Source: Bdellovibrionales bacterium
Lineage (GTDB): Bacteria; Bdellovibrionota; UBA1018
Length of the DNA: 64,000 nucleotides
Direction: 5' to 3'
NCBI GenBank assembly: GCA_947380295.1
Contig: CANCQK010000006.1
Location: 85,069-149,068 of the forward strand
Position 1 is the stretch's first letter, and the number at the start of each line of letters is the position of its first letter. The notes beneath the pieces were generated by a model. The model was given only the letters and a program-made list of their open reading frames with translations. It made no database searches and was not told the origin of the DNA. The position numbers were made by a program, and so were the translations under genes. This document shows, one piece after another, positions 8,860-17,868 of the stretch.

Positions 8860-9852
8860 TTAAGGAACTTCAACACGTTCCAGAATCATTTTAACTATTT
8901 GCTCGCTGTCGACTCCCTCGGCTTCAGCCTCGTAGGAAACCATGACACGATGTCTGAGCACATCATAGGCAATCGCTTTAACATCCTCAGGAGTGACGTA
9001 ACCTCGATGCTGAATAAAAGCGTGAGCCCGACTTGCCTTAGCCAAAGCCAATGTGGCTCGAGGAGAAGCCCCCACTTGGATTTGATTCTTAAGATCCTTC
9101 AACCCATATTTTTCAGGGAAGCGAGTCGCAAAAACCACGGACAAAATATAATCTTTGAGCTTTTCGTCCATGTAAATCTTTGAACAAATTTTCCGTGCTT
9201 CAAGAATCGTTGCGGGATGACAAATACGGTTTGGCTTCGGGGGAAGCGCACCAGACATTCGATTCAAAATAGCTTTTTCTTCAGTCAAGGTCGGATAGGT
9301 GACTCGGATCTTAAATAAAAATCGATCGAGTTGGGCCTCTGGTAAAGGATAGGTCCCTTCCTGCTCGATTGGGTTTTGAGTCGCCAATACGATGAAAAGT
9401 TCCTGCATCGGGTAGGTGGTTTCACCAATCGTGACTTGGTGCTCACCCATCGCCTCAAGCAAAGCACTCTGCACTTTTGCAGGGGCACGATTGATTTCAT
9501 CTGCCAACACGAGGTTCGTAAAGATGGGGCCCTTTTTAGGAGAAAAATCCCCGGTTTTTTGATTAAAAATCATGGTCCCAACTAAGTCAGCAGGGAGCAA
9601 ATCGGGCGTGAATTGTATCCGTTGAAAATCAGCATGAATGACCTCAGCCATCGTTTTGATGGTTAAGGTCTTAGCCAACCCCGGCAATCCCTCAAGTAGA
9701 ACGTGTCCCTCACAAAGAAGTGCGAGTAAGAGACGCTCCAAAAGAGTCTGTTGACCCACCACGACTTGAGAAATCTCATTCATGATCGAATCGACGAATT
9801 GACTTTTTGCTCTAATTTCTTCCGTTATTGCATTTACATCAATTGAGGACAT
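8860..9852 (-). CDS. moxR: MoxR-family AAA+ ATPase
   Basis: A 330-residue cytoplasmic AAA+ protein. Walker A appears as GLPGLAKT (about residues 56-63), Walker B as VLADEINRAP (about 115-124), sensor 1 as VLATQNPIEQEGTYPLPEAQ (the MoxR signature), and an arginine finger region LDRF. The C-terminal lid domain begins near residue 230. MoxR ATPases act as chaperone-like remodelers of VWA-containing complexes; the target here is presumably the BatA/BatB pair. The gene lies 24 bases after the giant lipoprotein-like gene, which is transcribed first. There is a TATACT sequence shortly before the ATG that could be an internal -10 element, but no convincing -35. Confidence 0.95.
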   Translation of the reverse strand: MSSIDVNAITEEIRAKSQFVDSIMNEISQVVVGQQTLLERLLLALLCEGHVLLEGLPGLAKTLTIKTMAEVIHADFQRIQFTPDLLPADLVGTMIFNQKTGDFSPKKGPIFTNLVLADEINRAPAKVQSALLEAMGEHQVTIGETTYPMQELFIVLATQNPIEQEGTYPLPEAQLDRFLFKIRVTYPTLTEEKAILNRMSGALPPKPNRICHPATILEARKICSKIYMDEKLKDYILSVVFATRFPEKYGLKDLKNQIQVGASPRATLALAKASRAHAFIQHRGYVTPEDVKAIAYDVLRHRVMVSYEAEAEGVDSEQIVKMILERVEVP

Positions 9853-9876
9853 AGTACGATCAGTATAACCCTAAAC

Positions 9877-12800
9877 TCAGTTTTCAGGAAGACTCCTACG
9901 AATGAGTCTTAAAAATTCTACCATCTGACCGTCCTCGATTAATTGATTCAGAATGTCGAGTAATAAGTCCGCGTTTGTTAAATGAGAAGTCGAACTTCCC
10001 ACGTGAGCTCGTCTTTCCTTTAAAGAAAACTTGACTAGTTCGTTCAACTCAGAAGATCTACCGTCTTGCTTAAAGGTCAAAAAATGAGCAAGACTCTCCC
10101 TTAATGCCTGAGCTGCGGCCACTCTCTGTTTTAGATCCACTTCAACACCTGTTTGTGGAGATTTCTCCTCAAGAAAATCTAACAAAGGCCGAAGTACATC
10201 CTCAAGCTTCAAGGCTTTAAAACTTGGGTCTTCCTGAAGGCGCTGAACTCCTCGGGCCAAATTCTCCAAGGAATGCCAAGCGCTCGAATCTTTCCAGACT
10301 TCGTGAGTCAAGTACAGTCCCTCGCAAAGACGACTCTCTCTGGGCTCACTCTGAGTTTTTCTCAGATCGATGGCAGACAAAGAAGAGAGCGCCTCTTTCA
10401 ATCGCCTGTTCCACCGATCAGGACAACCCGGATCATTCTGTGTTTCCCCAGTCACTTGATCAAGGGCCTGAGCAAAAGAGGATGCCCAACCCGAATCGAG
10501 AATTTTTTTAGCGAGAACGGAAATGTCCCCATCCCGATTCTTGGTATGTCCGCTCAACCAAAAGTAGAAATGAGCCAATACCTCTTCAGCGCGATCGAGC
10601 GCCAGATTAACCACTCCAGGAGGAGGTAGCTCCTGACCCAACTGAGCACCCCAGGGATCGACTCGATCGACAGCACTCAAAAGATAAAACGAAGCCCGAT
10701 TTAATTCATCGATTTGAGCAGGTTTTGCATTGAGTAGCCCCTCTAAACCGTGCCAGATCAGATCGTTGTGAGAATCTTCCTCAAGGAGAGTCTTGGTCAA
10801 CTTAAGCATTTCGGGCGCACTACCACCTCGAATCAAAGTCCGAAATGCAGCCTCAAGTCTTGAATCCCCTAACTCAAAGTGCTGGAGCAATTGCCCCACT
10901 CGATGCATCGCTCCAAGTCGAACCACATGCCCCATGAGACTCAGCTGATTCTCGCTTTGAAGGGTGGCAGGAAATGGTTTAGATCGAACTGACTCAGGGT
11001 TTGAATAGTAAACCTCGAAGAAAAAATCCCTCATGACAGGCAACAATCCGCCATCATCATTTCCAGAACTGCCAGGAACATTTTCCCGTAGAGAATCAAC
11101 CGACTGCCAGAGATTGAAAAGCATCCCCTGCATATCTTTTAATTCTCTCTGGCCTCTCGCCGTATTCAGGCCCCCTTTGAATCGAATTAATCCCTCCTTA
11201 ATTAAGGGATGCCCCTCGCTCATCGCAGGAGCTGGAGGCTGTTGGTACTGAGGACTATCTAACGAGGGAGGCAACTCGACTATGCGAAATACCTCGGTCC
11301 CGAACTCCTCGGAATGAAACGACCTGCGCTCCTTCGGACGTCTCGCAATATTATCCTGAATGCACTGAGGCAAGGGAGGAAGTCCCGCCGCATTCTCAGT
11401 CAAAAGCCGAATATCCTCTAACCCGTGATAGCGTGAATAATCAAACTGAGGTCGATAAACGCCTAACTTCCAGCCCGCAATCTGTGCACCAATCGTCCAC
11501 GGATTAAACTTCTGGTCGTGTTGAGCCGGACGATGCAAAATGCCCTCTACAGCTTCATGAAGGGTCCTAGGCCGATTCTGTTCATAACTGTGGCGAGCAA
11601 CCTCTTCACTCCAGTCTGAGACATTTTTGAAATCATTCTTCAGAGCCAAATCATAGGCAACTTGATATTTCTTAATGATGATTTCTGGCCACTGATCGGC
11701 GGGCAAATCGCCCCAGGCATCAGCGATCTCTTGGGAAAACTGAAGGGCAAGATTCTTACCCGGAGGCACATCAAGCGCAAGGTTAACGTTATAAAGCGTC
11801 TTTTCCAACAAATCTAAGTCACTATCTAAAACCACATAGGGCTGATCATGCCCCCTGTAATACTGAATTCTGGGCCTCACTCGGAGGGCGCGTTTATGAA
11901 AAAGTTTTAAGAGCTTCTCAGGAGTATACCTTCGCCCAGGAGCTCCCACCGGGCCTAACGCACTTTTTACAAAGCTGAGAGTCGAATCCAATAGCGGGTG
12001 TTTTGGATCACTCAGCTTCTGGTCGCGCATTCGCACCAAAACGGGTTCAATTTCACTTCTCATCGATTCGAAATCCCAAGAGCGATGAACCTGAGGAGAC
12101 TGAGGAGACCCAACCAAACTGTGAGTCGTCACTCGTTCTTTAGATTCCTGAATAATCTCCTCAACGCGCTTTGCAACGTCCAAGTGAGGACCACGCCAGC
12201 ACTCGACCGATTGTACCCAGTGAGCTAACACTTCGCGAATTTCGGGGGTATACACTCGGTCCAAAGCCATTTTTTTATGAGATTGTTCTTGCTGTTGAGG
12301 TTCCTCAGTCGCTTGTTGGGAATGAACTGACTGTGCCCGCTTCAACAAAACCTCAGCGTCAGAGAGAAGCTTTGGAAACTCTGGCCCTTTTAAAACATCA
12401 GCAATCCAATCCTCAAGATCCTCTGCCCGTTTCAGCGAAGAACCTTCCCGGACTACTGGCTCCATCGCAAGGAGCAGGGACTTCAACAGAGGATCAGTCT
12501 CCATTTCGCTCTCGGATCCTTTTTTTGTAAAAAATGGAATCGCCTGAAGTGACCTGAACCATGAATTTTGAGACAGTGCATTCGCCTCTGCATCTCGATC
12601 GATTCCAGTAAACTTAAAATCATCCATCCAGCCTTGAATCAGATATTTCAAACTAGGAGACTCCAACCCACCGAAGGCCCCATTGAGAGCATTGACTTGA
12701 TATGACAAAAAACCATGACTTTCACTGTTATCAAAATTCGATCGATCAAATAGATCCCAAATCTTTCGATCCAACGGGGAATCACTTTTCTGCTTGCAGG

Positions 12801-14940
12801 CTAGGAAATAGTCTAGCTGAGCAGAGAATCTCTTCTCATTCTGAGTATCTGCGAGGGAGAAATTCAAATCCATTTGTCGACACGCTAAATACTTACTAGA
12901 ATTAAATGAAGCAGCGGGTGATGGTGCAGGGACTACTTTTAATGAATGGCTCGATACCAGATTGAAAGTAGGCTCATCAGTCTCACGAATCGTAATTTTA
13001 TCGGGCCCTTCTTGCGCCTTGATGGCGTACTTATGAAAGAGCTGAAACATAGACTCAGTAATCGCCTTCATCTCGCCATTGCTCGAAAGCACAGACCACT
13101 CACTCAAAGCATCTACTAACAATTCAGACATGGGCCTACCGCGACCGCCCGCATCAGGTGACTGACGATCTACGATAGAAAACAACGCTTCAAAAAGTTT
13201 TCTATTCTCGGATTCAGAAGCTTGGGACCCCAATCTCCTCATCAGACTCAGAAAAGGTGTGACGTCGTTGACGTAATGAATCTTGCGGCCTGTCTCCATC
13301 AGAGACTGGACTAATTTACCGTCTCGCTCGGCAAGAAGTCCACCAATCCCCTTAAAGACATTAAAAACATCCTGCAAACTAGCTCGTGCCGCTGCACCTG
13401 AGAAAACCTCAGTCAAACTTTGATTCCCCAGCTCAGGCCTCAACTCAGTAGCAAAGGTCAAGACAGAGCTCAGATCACTCCTCTGCTGATCACCATAAAT
13501 TGTAGCCAAAAGCAGAGCATCCGTAAGCAGCCCCCGCGAAAGGGCATCCTGAAGCACAGGAGACAAATGATGAATTCCACCCTGCCCACTTGGTCCACCA
13601 TCCGCGAAGGAATGCATCACAAAGTCGATCCATGGTCTAAAAGACTCACCAGCATAAGCAGTCTGCAGAGGGCACAAAGCATCCTTTGCCACATCTGAAT
13701 CGACAGCAAACTGCTTGTCATTCAAAGTTCGCAAGAGCTCAATCATAGGAACAGTGACACCACTATCCACCAATGCATGGAGCGCCTGGTAGTGATCTGT
13801 CAGCTGATCAGGAAAGTTGCAAAACGGTCTCAATGCCATCAGCGTAAGAGGAGCCTCGTGACTAATGTATTCTTCCACCTTCAATTGAGGCCGAAGCATC
13901 TCACGAATCAGATACCGCGTAGCATCAGGAATCGACTTTACCCCCTTCATACAGGCAATAGGCGGCGAATGATCCGGACTCAGAGCATAGAATGAAGAAG
14001 CGAGCTGATCCAATAGAAGAGGACTCTGATTGGGTTGAGATAACAATCCCTGAAACAAATGGTTAACCTTGGGGAGCTTCGTTTCGATTTCACTCGTGTT
14101 GGAGCCCAAAAGCTCAACAAGAACAGGAAAAATAAGATTATGACGAGCCAACCATCCGAGCTCTCTCCCCAGAGTCTCTCGACGCGAGCCGCATTGAAAC
14201 GTATGATCTTCTCGAAGGTAACTCAGGAGTTCACCGACTAACCGCTGATTTGCCTCGTCTCGCTTCTCTTTTGTCTCACCTGGAAATCGTGCTTCAAGAA
14301 GATGCGCCCGCAAAGACCCAAAGGAAGGAGCCCTGACGGCTAATATACCCAAATCAAGAGCCTGCCTTAATTTTGTGTCATCCAAGGCTTGAACGACCAG
14401 TTGAATTGCCTTTAGGATATTCTGATCCGCGACTAAGGCAGAATTCGCATTTTTATCTTTAATATAATACCCAGACCTCAGAACCTTAAGAACACTCACG
14501 ATCAGCTCAGGCTGCTTTAAGAGATCCGCAGTCAATGCAAAGACATCATCATGCAATCCAGTCTGAGCTAAGGACTGATAAGTCATTTCAAATTCATAAA
14601 GACGCTTTGGATCATTCAATATCGCCTGATTAAGAAATCGTATCAGTGGATCAAGCTCCGAGTTTTCAACTCGATCAAACAGGGCCTGCGTCTTTTCCAA
14701 TGCGCCTGAGGAATTAAAGCAGGAAATCAGACCTCTCACAGTTTGAGCATTTAACTCAGAGCTCTTCAAATCCATCCCACCACAATTGCGATTAATCTGA
14801 CGATATTGCCTTTGGTTTAGAACCGCTCGGTCTTTTCCATTTTCAAAAAAACTAGATAAAGAACAACTGGAATTCATGACCATCAGGAAAAAGATCCAAA
14901 CGGCTCCGAAATTTTCTAGGCGCTTTTTCAATTGAATCAC
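9877..14940 (-). CDS. Giant (1687-residue) putative lipoprotein heading the moxR-bat operon
   Basis: I do not recognise a family. The GTG start at 14940 follows AGGAG at a spacing of 6. The N-terminus has a basic n-region and hydrophobic core (FGAVWIFFLMVM) ending at NSSC, so Cys26 could be lipidated, although the -3 position is not the usual leucine. The remaining 1650 residues look largely helical, acidic and hydrophilic, with no membrane helices, no tandem repeat I can align and no catalytic motif; short Gln-rich and Pro-rich stretches occur near residues 890-900 and 1230-1240. It is thus probably an outer-membrane-tethered periplasmic or surface scaffold. It is the first gene in the same direction as moxR and bat genes, 24 bases ahead of moxR, and divergent from an M28 peptidase. 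Confidence 0.8.
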   Translation of the reverse strand: MIQLKKRLENFGAVWIFFLMVMNSSCSLSSFFENGKDRAVLNQRQYRQINRNCGGMDLKSSELNAQTVRGLISCFNSSGALEKTQALFDRVENSELDPLIRFLNQAILNDPKRLYEFEMTYQSLAQTGLHDDVFALTADLLKQPELIVSVLKVLRSGYYIKDKNANSALVADQNILKAIQLVVQALDDTKLRQALDLGILAVRAPSFGSLRAHLLEARFPGETKEKRDEANQRLVGELLSYLREDHTFQCGSRRETLGRELGWLARHNLIFPVLVELLGSNTSEIETKLPKVNHLFQGLLSQPNQSPLLLDQLASSFYALSPDHSPPIACMKGVKSIPDATRYLIREMLRPQLKVEEYISHEAPLTLMALRPFCNFPDQLTDHYQALHALVDSGVTVPMIELLRTLNDKQFAVDSDVAKDALCPLQTAYAGESFRPWIDFVMHSFADGGPSGQGGIHHLSPVLQDALSRGLLTDALLLATIYGDQQRSDLSSVLTFATELRPELGNQSLTEVFSGAAARASLQDVFNVFKGIGGLLAERDGKLVQSLMETGRKIHYVNDVTPFLSLMRRLGSQASESENRKLFEALFSIVDRQSPDAGGRGRPMSELLVDALSEWSVLSSNGEMKAITESMFQLFHKYAIKAQEGPDKITIRETDEPTFNLVSSHSLKVVPAPSPAASFNSSKYLACRQMDLNFSLADTQNEKRFSAQLDYFLACKQKSDSPLDRKIWDLFDRSNFDNSESHGFLSYQVNALNGAFGGLESPSLKYLIQGWMDDFKFTGIDRDAEANALSQNSWFRSLQAIPFFTKKGSESEMETDPLLKSLLLAMEPVVREGSSLKRAEDLEDWIADVLKGPEFPKLLSDAEVLLKRAQSVHSQQATEEPQQQEQSHKKMALDRVYTPEIREVLAHWVQSVECWRGPHLDVAKRVEEIIQESKERVTTHSLVGSPQSPQVHRSWDFESMRSEIEPVLVRMRDQKLSDPKHPLLDSTLSFVKSALGPVGAPGRRYTPEKLLKLFHKRALRVRPRIQYYRGHDQPYVVLDSDLDLLEKTLYNVNLALDVPPGKNLALQFSQEIADAWGDLPADQWPEIIIKKYQVAYDLALKNDFKNVSDWSEEVARHSYEQNRPRTLHEAVEGILHRPAQHDQKFNPWTIGAQIAGWKLGVYRPQFDYSRYHGLEDIRLLTENAAGLPPLPQCIQDNIARRPKERRSFHSEEFGTEVFRIVELPPSLDSPQYQQPPAPAMSEGHPLIKEGLIRFKGGLNTARGQRELKDMQGMLFNLWQSVDSLRENVPGSSGNDDGGLLPVMRDFFFEVYYSNPESVRSKPFPATLQSENQLSLMGHVVRLGAMHRVGQLLQHFELGDSRLEAAFRTLIRGGSAPEMLKLTKTLLEEDSHNDLIWHGLEGLLNAKPAQIDELNRASFYLLSAVDRVDPWGAQLGQELPPPGVVNLALDRAEEVLAHFYFWLSGHTKNRDGDISVLAKKILDSGWASSFAQALDQVTGETQNDPGCPDRWNRRLKEALSSLSAIDLRKTQSEPRESRLCEGLYLTHEVWKDSSAWHSLENLARGVQRLQEDPSFKALKLEDVLRPLLDFLEEKSPQTGVEVDLKQRVAAAQALRESLAHFLTFKQDGRSSELNELVKFSLKERRAHVGSSTSHLTNADLLLDILNQLIEDGQMVEFLRLIRRSLPEN

Positions 14941-15126
14941 CAGACGCTCCTATTTAAATACAAGAAGTTAAAACAGCTCCTCTGGGGTACCAAAATTCAC
15001 CGAACGAGTCAACCTTGTTTAATTTATATAACTACCTGATATTAATAGTCTTTATGCGTCAATATAATATCTCTTGATGAAAAAGCCTGTAACAATCAAA
15101 AATGGTAACTATCTGTGCGAAAAAAG

Positions 15127-16878
15127 ATGAAATTTCCTTCATTTTCACCCTGGACGATCTTGATTCGCTCGTCCCTGATTTGCGGTCTCTTAGCCGCAAT
15201 CCTGCTCTCCATGAATTTAAATCGAGTTGAGCCTCTTCCTCTCGATCTAAGCCCCCTTCAATTTGATGCAAACCGCGCACATGAAAAGATGTTCAGTCTG
15301 TCTAAAAAATTTCCAAGCCGCGTGACATGGGGCGAAAATCGAAAAAAAGCTGCAAACTGGCTAAAAGAGGAGTTCAGAGAACTTGGATACACACCTCGAT
15401 CTCTTCAGTTCTCAGAGGTCATTGCTGGAAAACAGTATAATCAGCTTGAGAATATTTATGTTGAAAAGAAGGGCTCTCAACACCCGGATGAAATCATTGT
15501 GGCCATGGCGCACTACGACATTACTGATACAACCACCGAAGGCGCTATGGACGATGCCTCGGGAGTCGGCACGGTGCTTGAACTGGCTCGCCTCTTTGCA
15601 AAAACGCAGCCGAATCGGACTCTAGTTTTTCTACTCACTGATAGTGAGGAATTTGGTGCGTTCTGGGGCGCTCGGGCATTTGCAAAATCGTTTGAACGGG
15701 CTGACAAAATTGTAGCTGCTCTCAATTTTGATTTTATTTCACCTGGGAAAATCACTAAAATACTCACTCTCTGCGACGGACTAAAAACCGGGTACACACC
15801 TCTTTGGTTTCGCGAAATCGCATTGAACTCCATTCGTTCCTTAAATGAAGTTGAGGCCAAAGACCTGGATGGAATTGAGGAATTCGTCGAGCGAGCTATG
15901 CTCATCCCACCAGCGGATCATGGCGCATTTCTTCAAGCAGGCATCCCAGCCCTCAATTGGGTAGGTCAGCCCGAAAATTTTAGCTATGTCATGGCTCATT
16001 ACCACCACACTCAGGCCGACGTAGCAGAGGCTCTTGAGCCTCGATCGTTTCGAGTCGTGGGTCAGGCAGCCGAACGAGTCTTGAGAAGCATCGATCAACT
16101 CCCGAGACTCCCAGAGAATTGGCGCGATGCATCGTACTGGAAACTCTCAGAGAGCTACTACCTCCCAGGCTGGACCGTGACTCTACTTCATATTTTGATT
16201 TTTGTACCCTTCGTCGCATTTAGCTTGGTTAAGTTTGCACTTTCTGCAAAGGCATCAAGAAAAGAGCGGATTTTATCCATCGTAAAAAATGAACTAACTC
16301 AAACTGCTATTCTGTTTACCTCGATGCTCTCAGGCTATGGTTTCATGCTGATCCTCCCAGTACTCCACCTCCTCACACAGTACGAGACATTTCCTGCAAC
16401 ACAAAAATCCTTAATTCTCTATTCGCCTAATTTTCTAGTCATGCTTTCGGTTTTCGGCACAATCGGGACTGTTTTCACGATTTTGAGGGCTTGGGTCGCA
16501 CACCCGTTGGATCAAGCCCATCACCCTAAGATCCGACACACCGTGCTTACAGCACTACTCGCACTGATCATCGCCCTTGCCTTCTTAAAAAATAGCTACC
16601 TAGGAACCCTCCTCCTGTTACCACCAGCCTACTTTTGGATGGCCATTGATTGCAGAAAGGATCACGAGGGGCGAGCCGTCAATACACTTCTGATCCTGGG
16701 AGGAGCAGTCACTTTTCTTGCGATTGCAATCGTGCTCAATACGGTTTTTCACGTCGGTGTTTTTTATTGGTACTTATTTCTTTCCGTTACATACGGACTC
16801 ATATCGACGTATGCAGTTATTCTTTTCTTTTTGTCGATTACAGTAATGATCAGACTATTTAGATCTTTTGTGCTTTGA
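15127..16878 (+). CDS. Membrane-anchored M28-family metallopeptidase with multi-helix C-terminus
   Basis: About 583 residues. An N-terminal membrane segment (residues 9-31) leads into an extracytoplasmic M28 zinc peptidase domain. Its metal ligands are visible in order: His in AMAHYD, Asp in MDDASG, the catalytic Glu pair in TDSEEFG, Asp in NFDF and His in ADHGAF. The C-terminal 240 residues form five to six membrane helices. This is the layout of ER-type/Pff1-like M28 peptidases, which act as aminopeptidases or carboxypeptidases on exported peptides; the substrate here is unknown. The ATG at 15127 is used; an in-frame GTG at 15115 is also possible and neither has a strong ribosome binding site. 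It is divergent from the giant lipoprotein-like gene, with 186 bases between them. Confidence 0.87.
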   Translation: MKFPSFSPWTILIRSSLICGLLAAILLSMNLNRVEPLPLDLSPLQFDANRAHEKMFSLSKKFPSRVTWGENRKKAANWLKEEFRELGYTPRSLQFSEVIAGKQYNQLENIYVEKKGSQHPDEIIVAMAHYDITDTTTEGAMDDASGVGTVLELARLFAKTQPNRTLVFLLTDSEEFGAFWGARAFAKSFERADKIVAALNFDFISPGKITKILTLCDGLKTGYTPLWFREIALNSIRSLNEVEAKDLDGIEEFVERAMLIPPADHGAFLQAGIPALNWVGQPENFSYVMAHYHHTQADVAEALEPRSFRVVGQAAERVLRSIDQLPRLPENWRDASYWKLSESYYLPGWTVTLLHILIFVPFVAFSLVKFALSAKASRKERILSIVKNELTQTAILFTSMLSGYGFMLILPVLHLLTQYETFPATQKSLILYSPNFLVMLSVFGTIGTVFTILRAWVAHPLDQAHHPKIRHTVLTALLALIIALAFLKNSYLGTLLLLPPAYFWMAIDCRKDHEGRAVNTLLILGGAVTFLAIAIVLNTVFHVGVFYWYLFLSVTYGLISTYAVILFFLSITVMIRLFRSFVL

Positions 16879-16957
16879 TTTATCTAAAACTTTAGGTCAT
16901 GATCATTTTATAAAATCACAAATAGAATTTTTTAATTAAACAGAAGGCATTCCTAAA

Positions 16958-17299
16958 ATGAATAAAAAATCAAAAAACTCAACCAAGAATAACGCAACCC
17001 TTGTGCTCTCAGAGTCAGTAAAGCGAGTATTTAAGGCAATAAAAAGACCGTCACCTCATCATTTTTCTATGAGAGCCTCCAAGTTGATCGAACTTTTTGA
17101 TCAGAAAAATCTAAAAAAACTAAGAGCCTGGACAAAAATCCCAAATGCAGAGGAAAGAAAGCGCCTCACTAATGAGCGCATCCTCGCAAGTCTTCAGGGA
17201 ATTGGTGTCGCCCCTCAAAGCGAGGTGGATGAACTCCGATCAAAACTTGAAAAACTCGAGGCCGCCTCTAGCAAGCGCCGATCTCACTCTAGAGTCTAA
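16958..17299 (+). CDS. Small lysine-rich protein of unknown function with C-terminal coiled coil
   Basis: A 113-residue basic protein preceded by AGAAGG. The N-terminal 25 residues are rich in Lys, Asn and Ser. The middle is helical (FSMRASKLIELFDQKNLKKL), and the C-terminus contains a short leucine-zipper-like coiled coil (VDELRSKLEKLE) followed by a very basic tail. The coiled-coil ending resembles phasin or other granule-associated helical proteins, but the similarity is generic and I do not assign a function. A DNA- or polymer-binding role would fit the charge. No membrane segment or signal peptide is visible. Confidence 0.65.
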   Translation: MNKKSKNSTKNNATLVLSESVKRVFKAIKRPSPHHFSMRASKLIELFDQKNLKKLRAWTKIPNAEERKRLTNERILASLQGIGVAPQSEVDELRSKLEKLEAASSKRRSHSRV

Positions 17300-17388
17300 G
17301 TCCGTCTCAAAAATGCAGCCCTATTTTTTTTACTTGACCCACTCGAATAAGGCGCATAGAAATTCCTCCCGAACGGGAAGTGACACGA

Positions 17389-17868
17389 ATGAATAAAAGA
17401 CAGTTTGGAATCGTGACTGGTTTTTTGTGGGGTTTTCTTTTTGGGTCCTTTGAGAATGCTCAAGCCTTTATCCTAGCTAATCAATGCGGACATCGAGTCA
17501 TCGCCTTTGTTAGTATTCAAAGACTTTCAGAAAATACTGAAGGAACAACAAAAGTCGGACACTACCCCCTCTTGACCTATAGGAATCTAGAAAACAGTCA
17601 GTTCTTGAATCTAGACTTCCTGCCAACTATTCGTCCCAGCGACGAGGTTCATATCCGAATTTATAACTCCGCGAAGACGGCCGAAATTAAGGAAATCTTA
17701 AAACTTCGACTGGAAGCTCAAGCAGCCTTTGACTTGCCACGGGATTCCGAACTCAAAGAAAGCCTGAATCAATTCGCACTAGTTAAAGCGAAAACACCCC
17801 GAGAAACGCTTCCAAGCGGCAGAGCGATCATCATTAAGCGAGAAGCCGAACACTACACCTTAAACTAA
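17389..17868 (+). CDS. Secreted protein of unknown function
   Basis: About 159 residues. The ATG at 17389 follows GGGAAG at a spacing of 8 and gives a standard signal peptide: MNKRQ, then a hydrophobic core (VTGFLWGFLFGSF) and a cleavage site after ENAQA. The mature part of about 135 residues starts FILANQCGHRV, has a single cysteine and no recognisable motif. It is probably a small periplasmic protein. The stop codon overlaps the dnaB stop on the other strand by 4 bases, so the two genes converge without space for a shared terminator. Confidence 0.65.
   Translation: MNKRQFGIVTGFLWGFLFGSFENAQAFILANQCGHRVIAFVSIQRLSENTEGTTKVGHYPLLTYRNLENSQFLNLDFLPTIRPSDEVHIRIYNSAKTAEIKEILKLRLEAQAAFDLPRDSELKESLNQFALVKAKTPRETLPSGRAIIIKREAEHYTLN

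Noticed and set aside
14941..15126. Bidirectional promoter between the giant lipoprotein and M28 genes
   Set aside because: A TATAAT at 15063-15068 and several TTGAC hexamers occur, but none combine at 16-18 base spacing, so no specific promoter is annotated.
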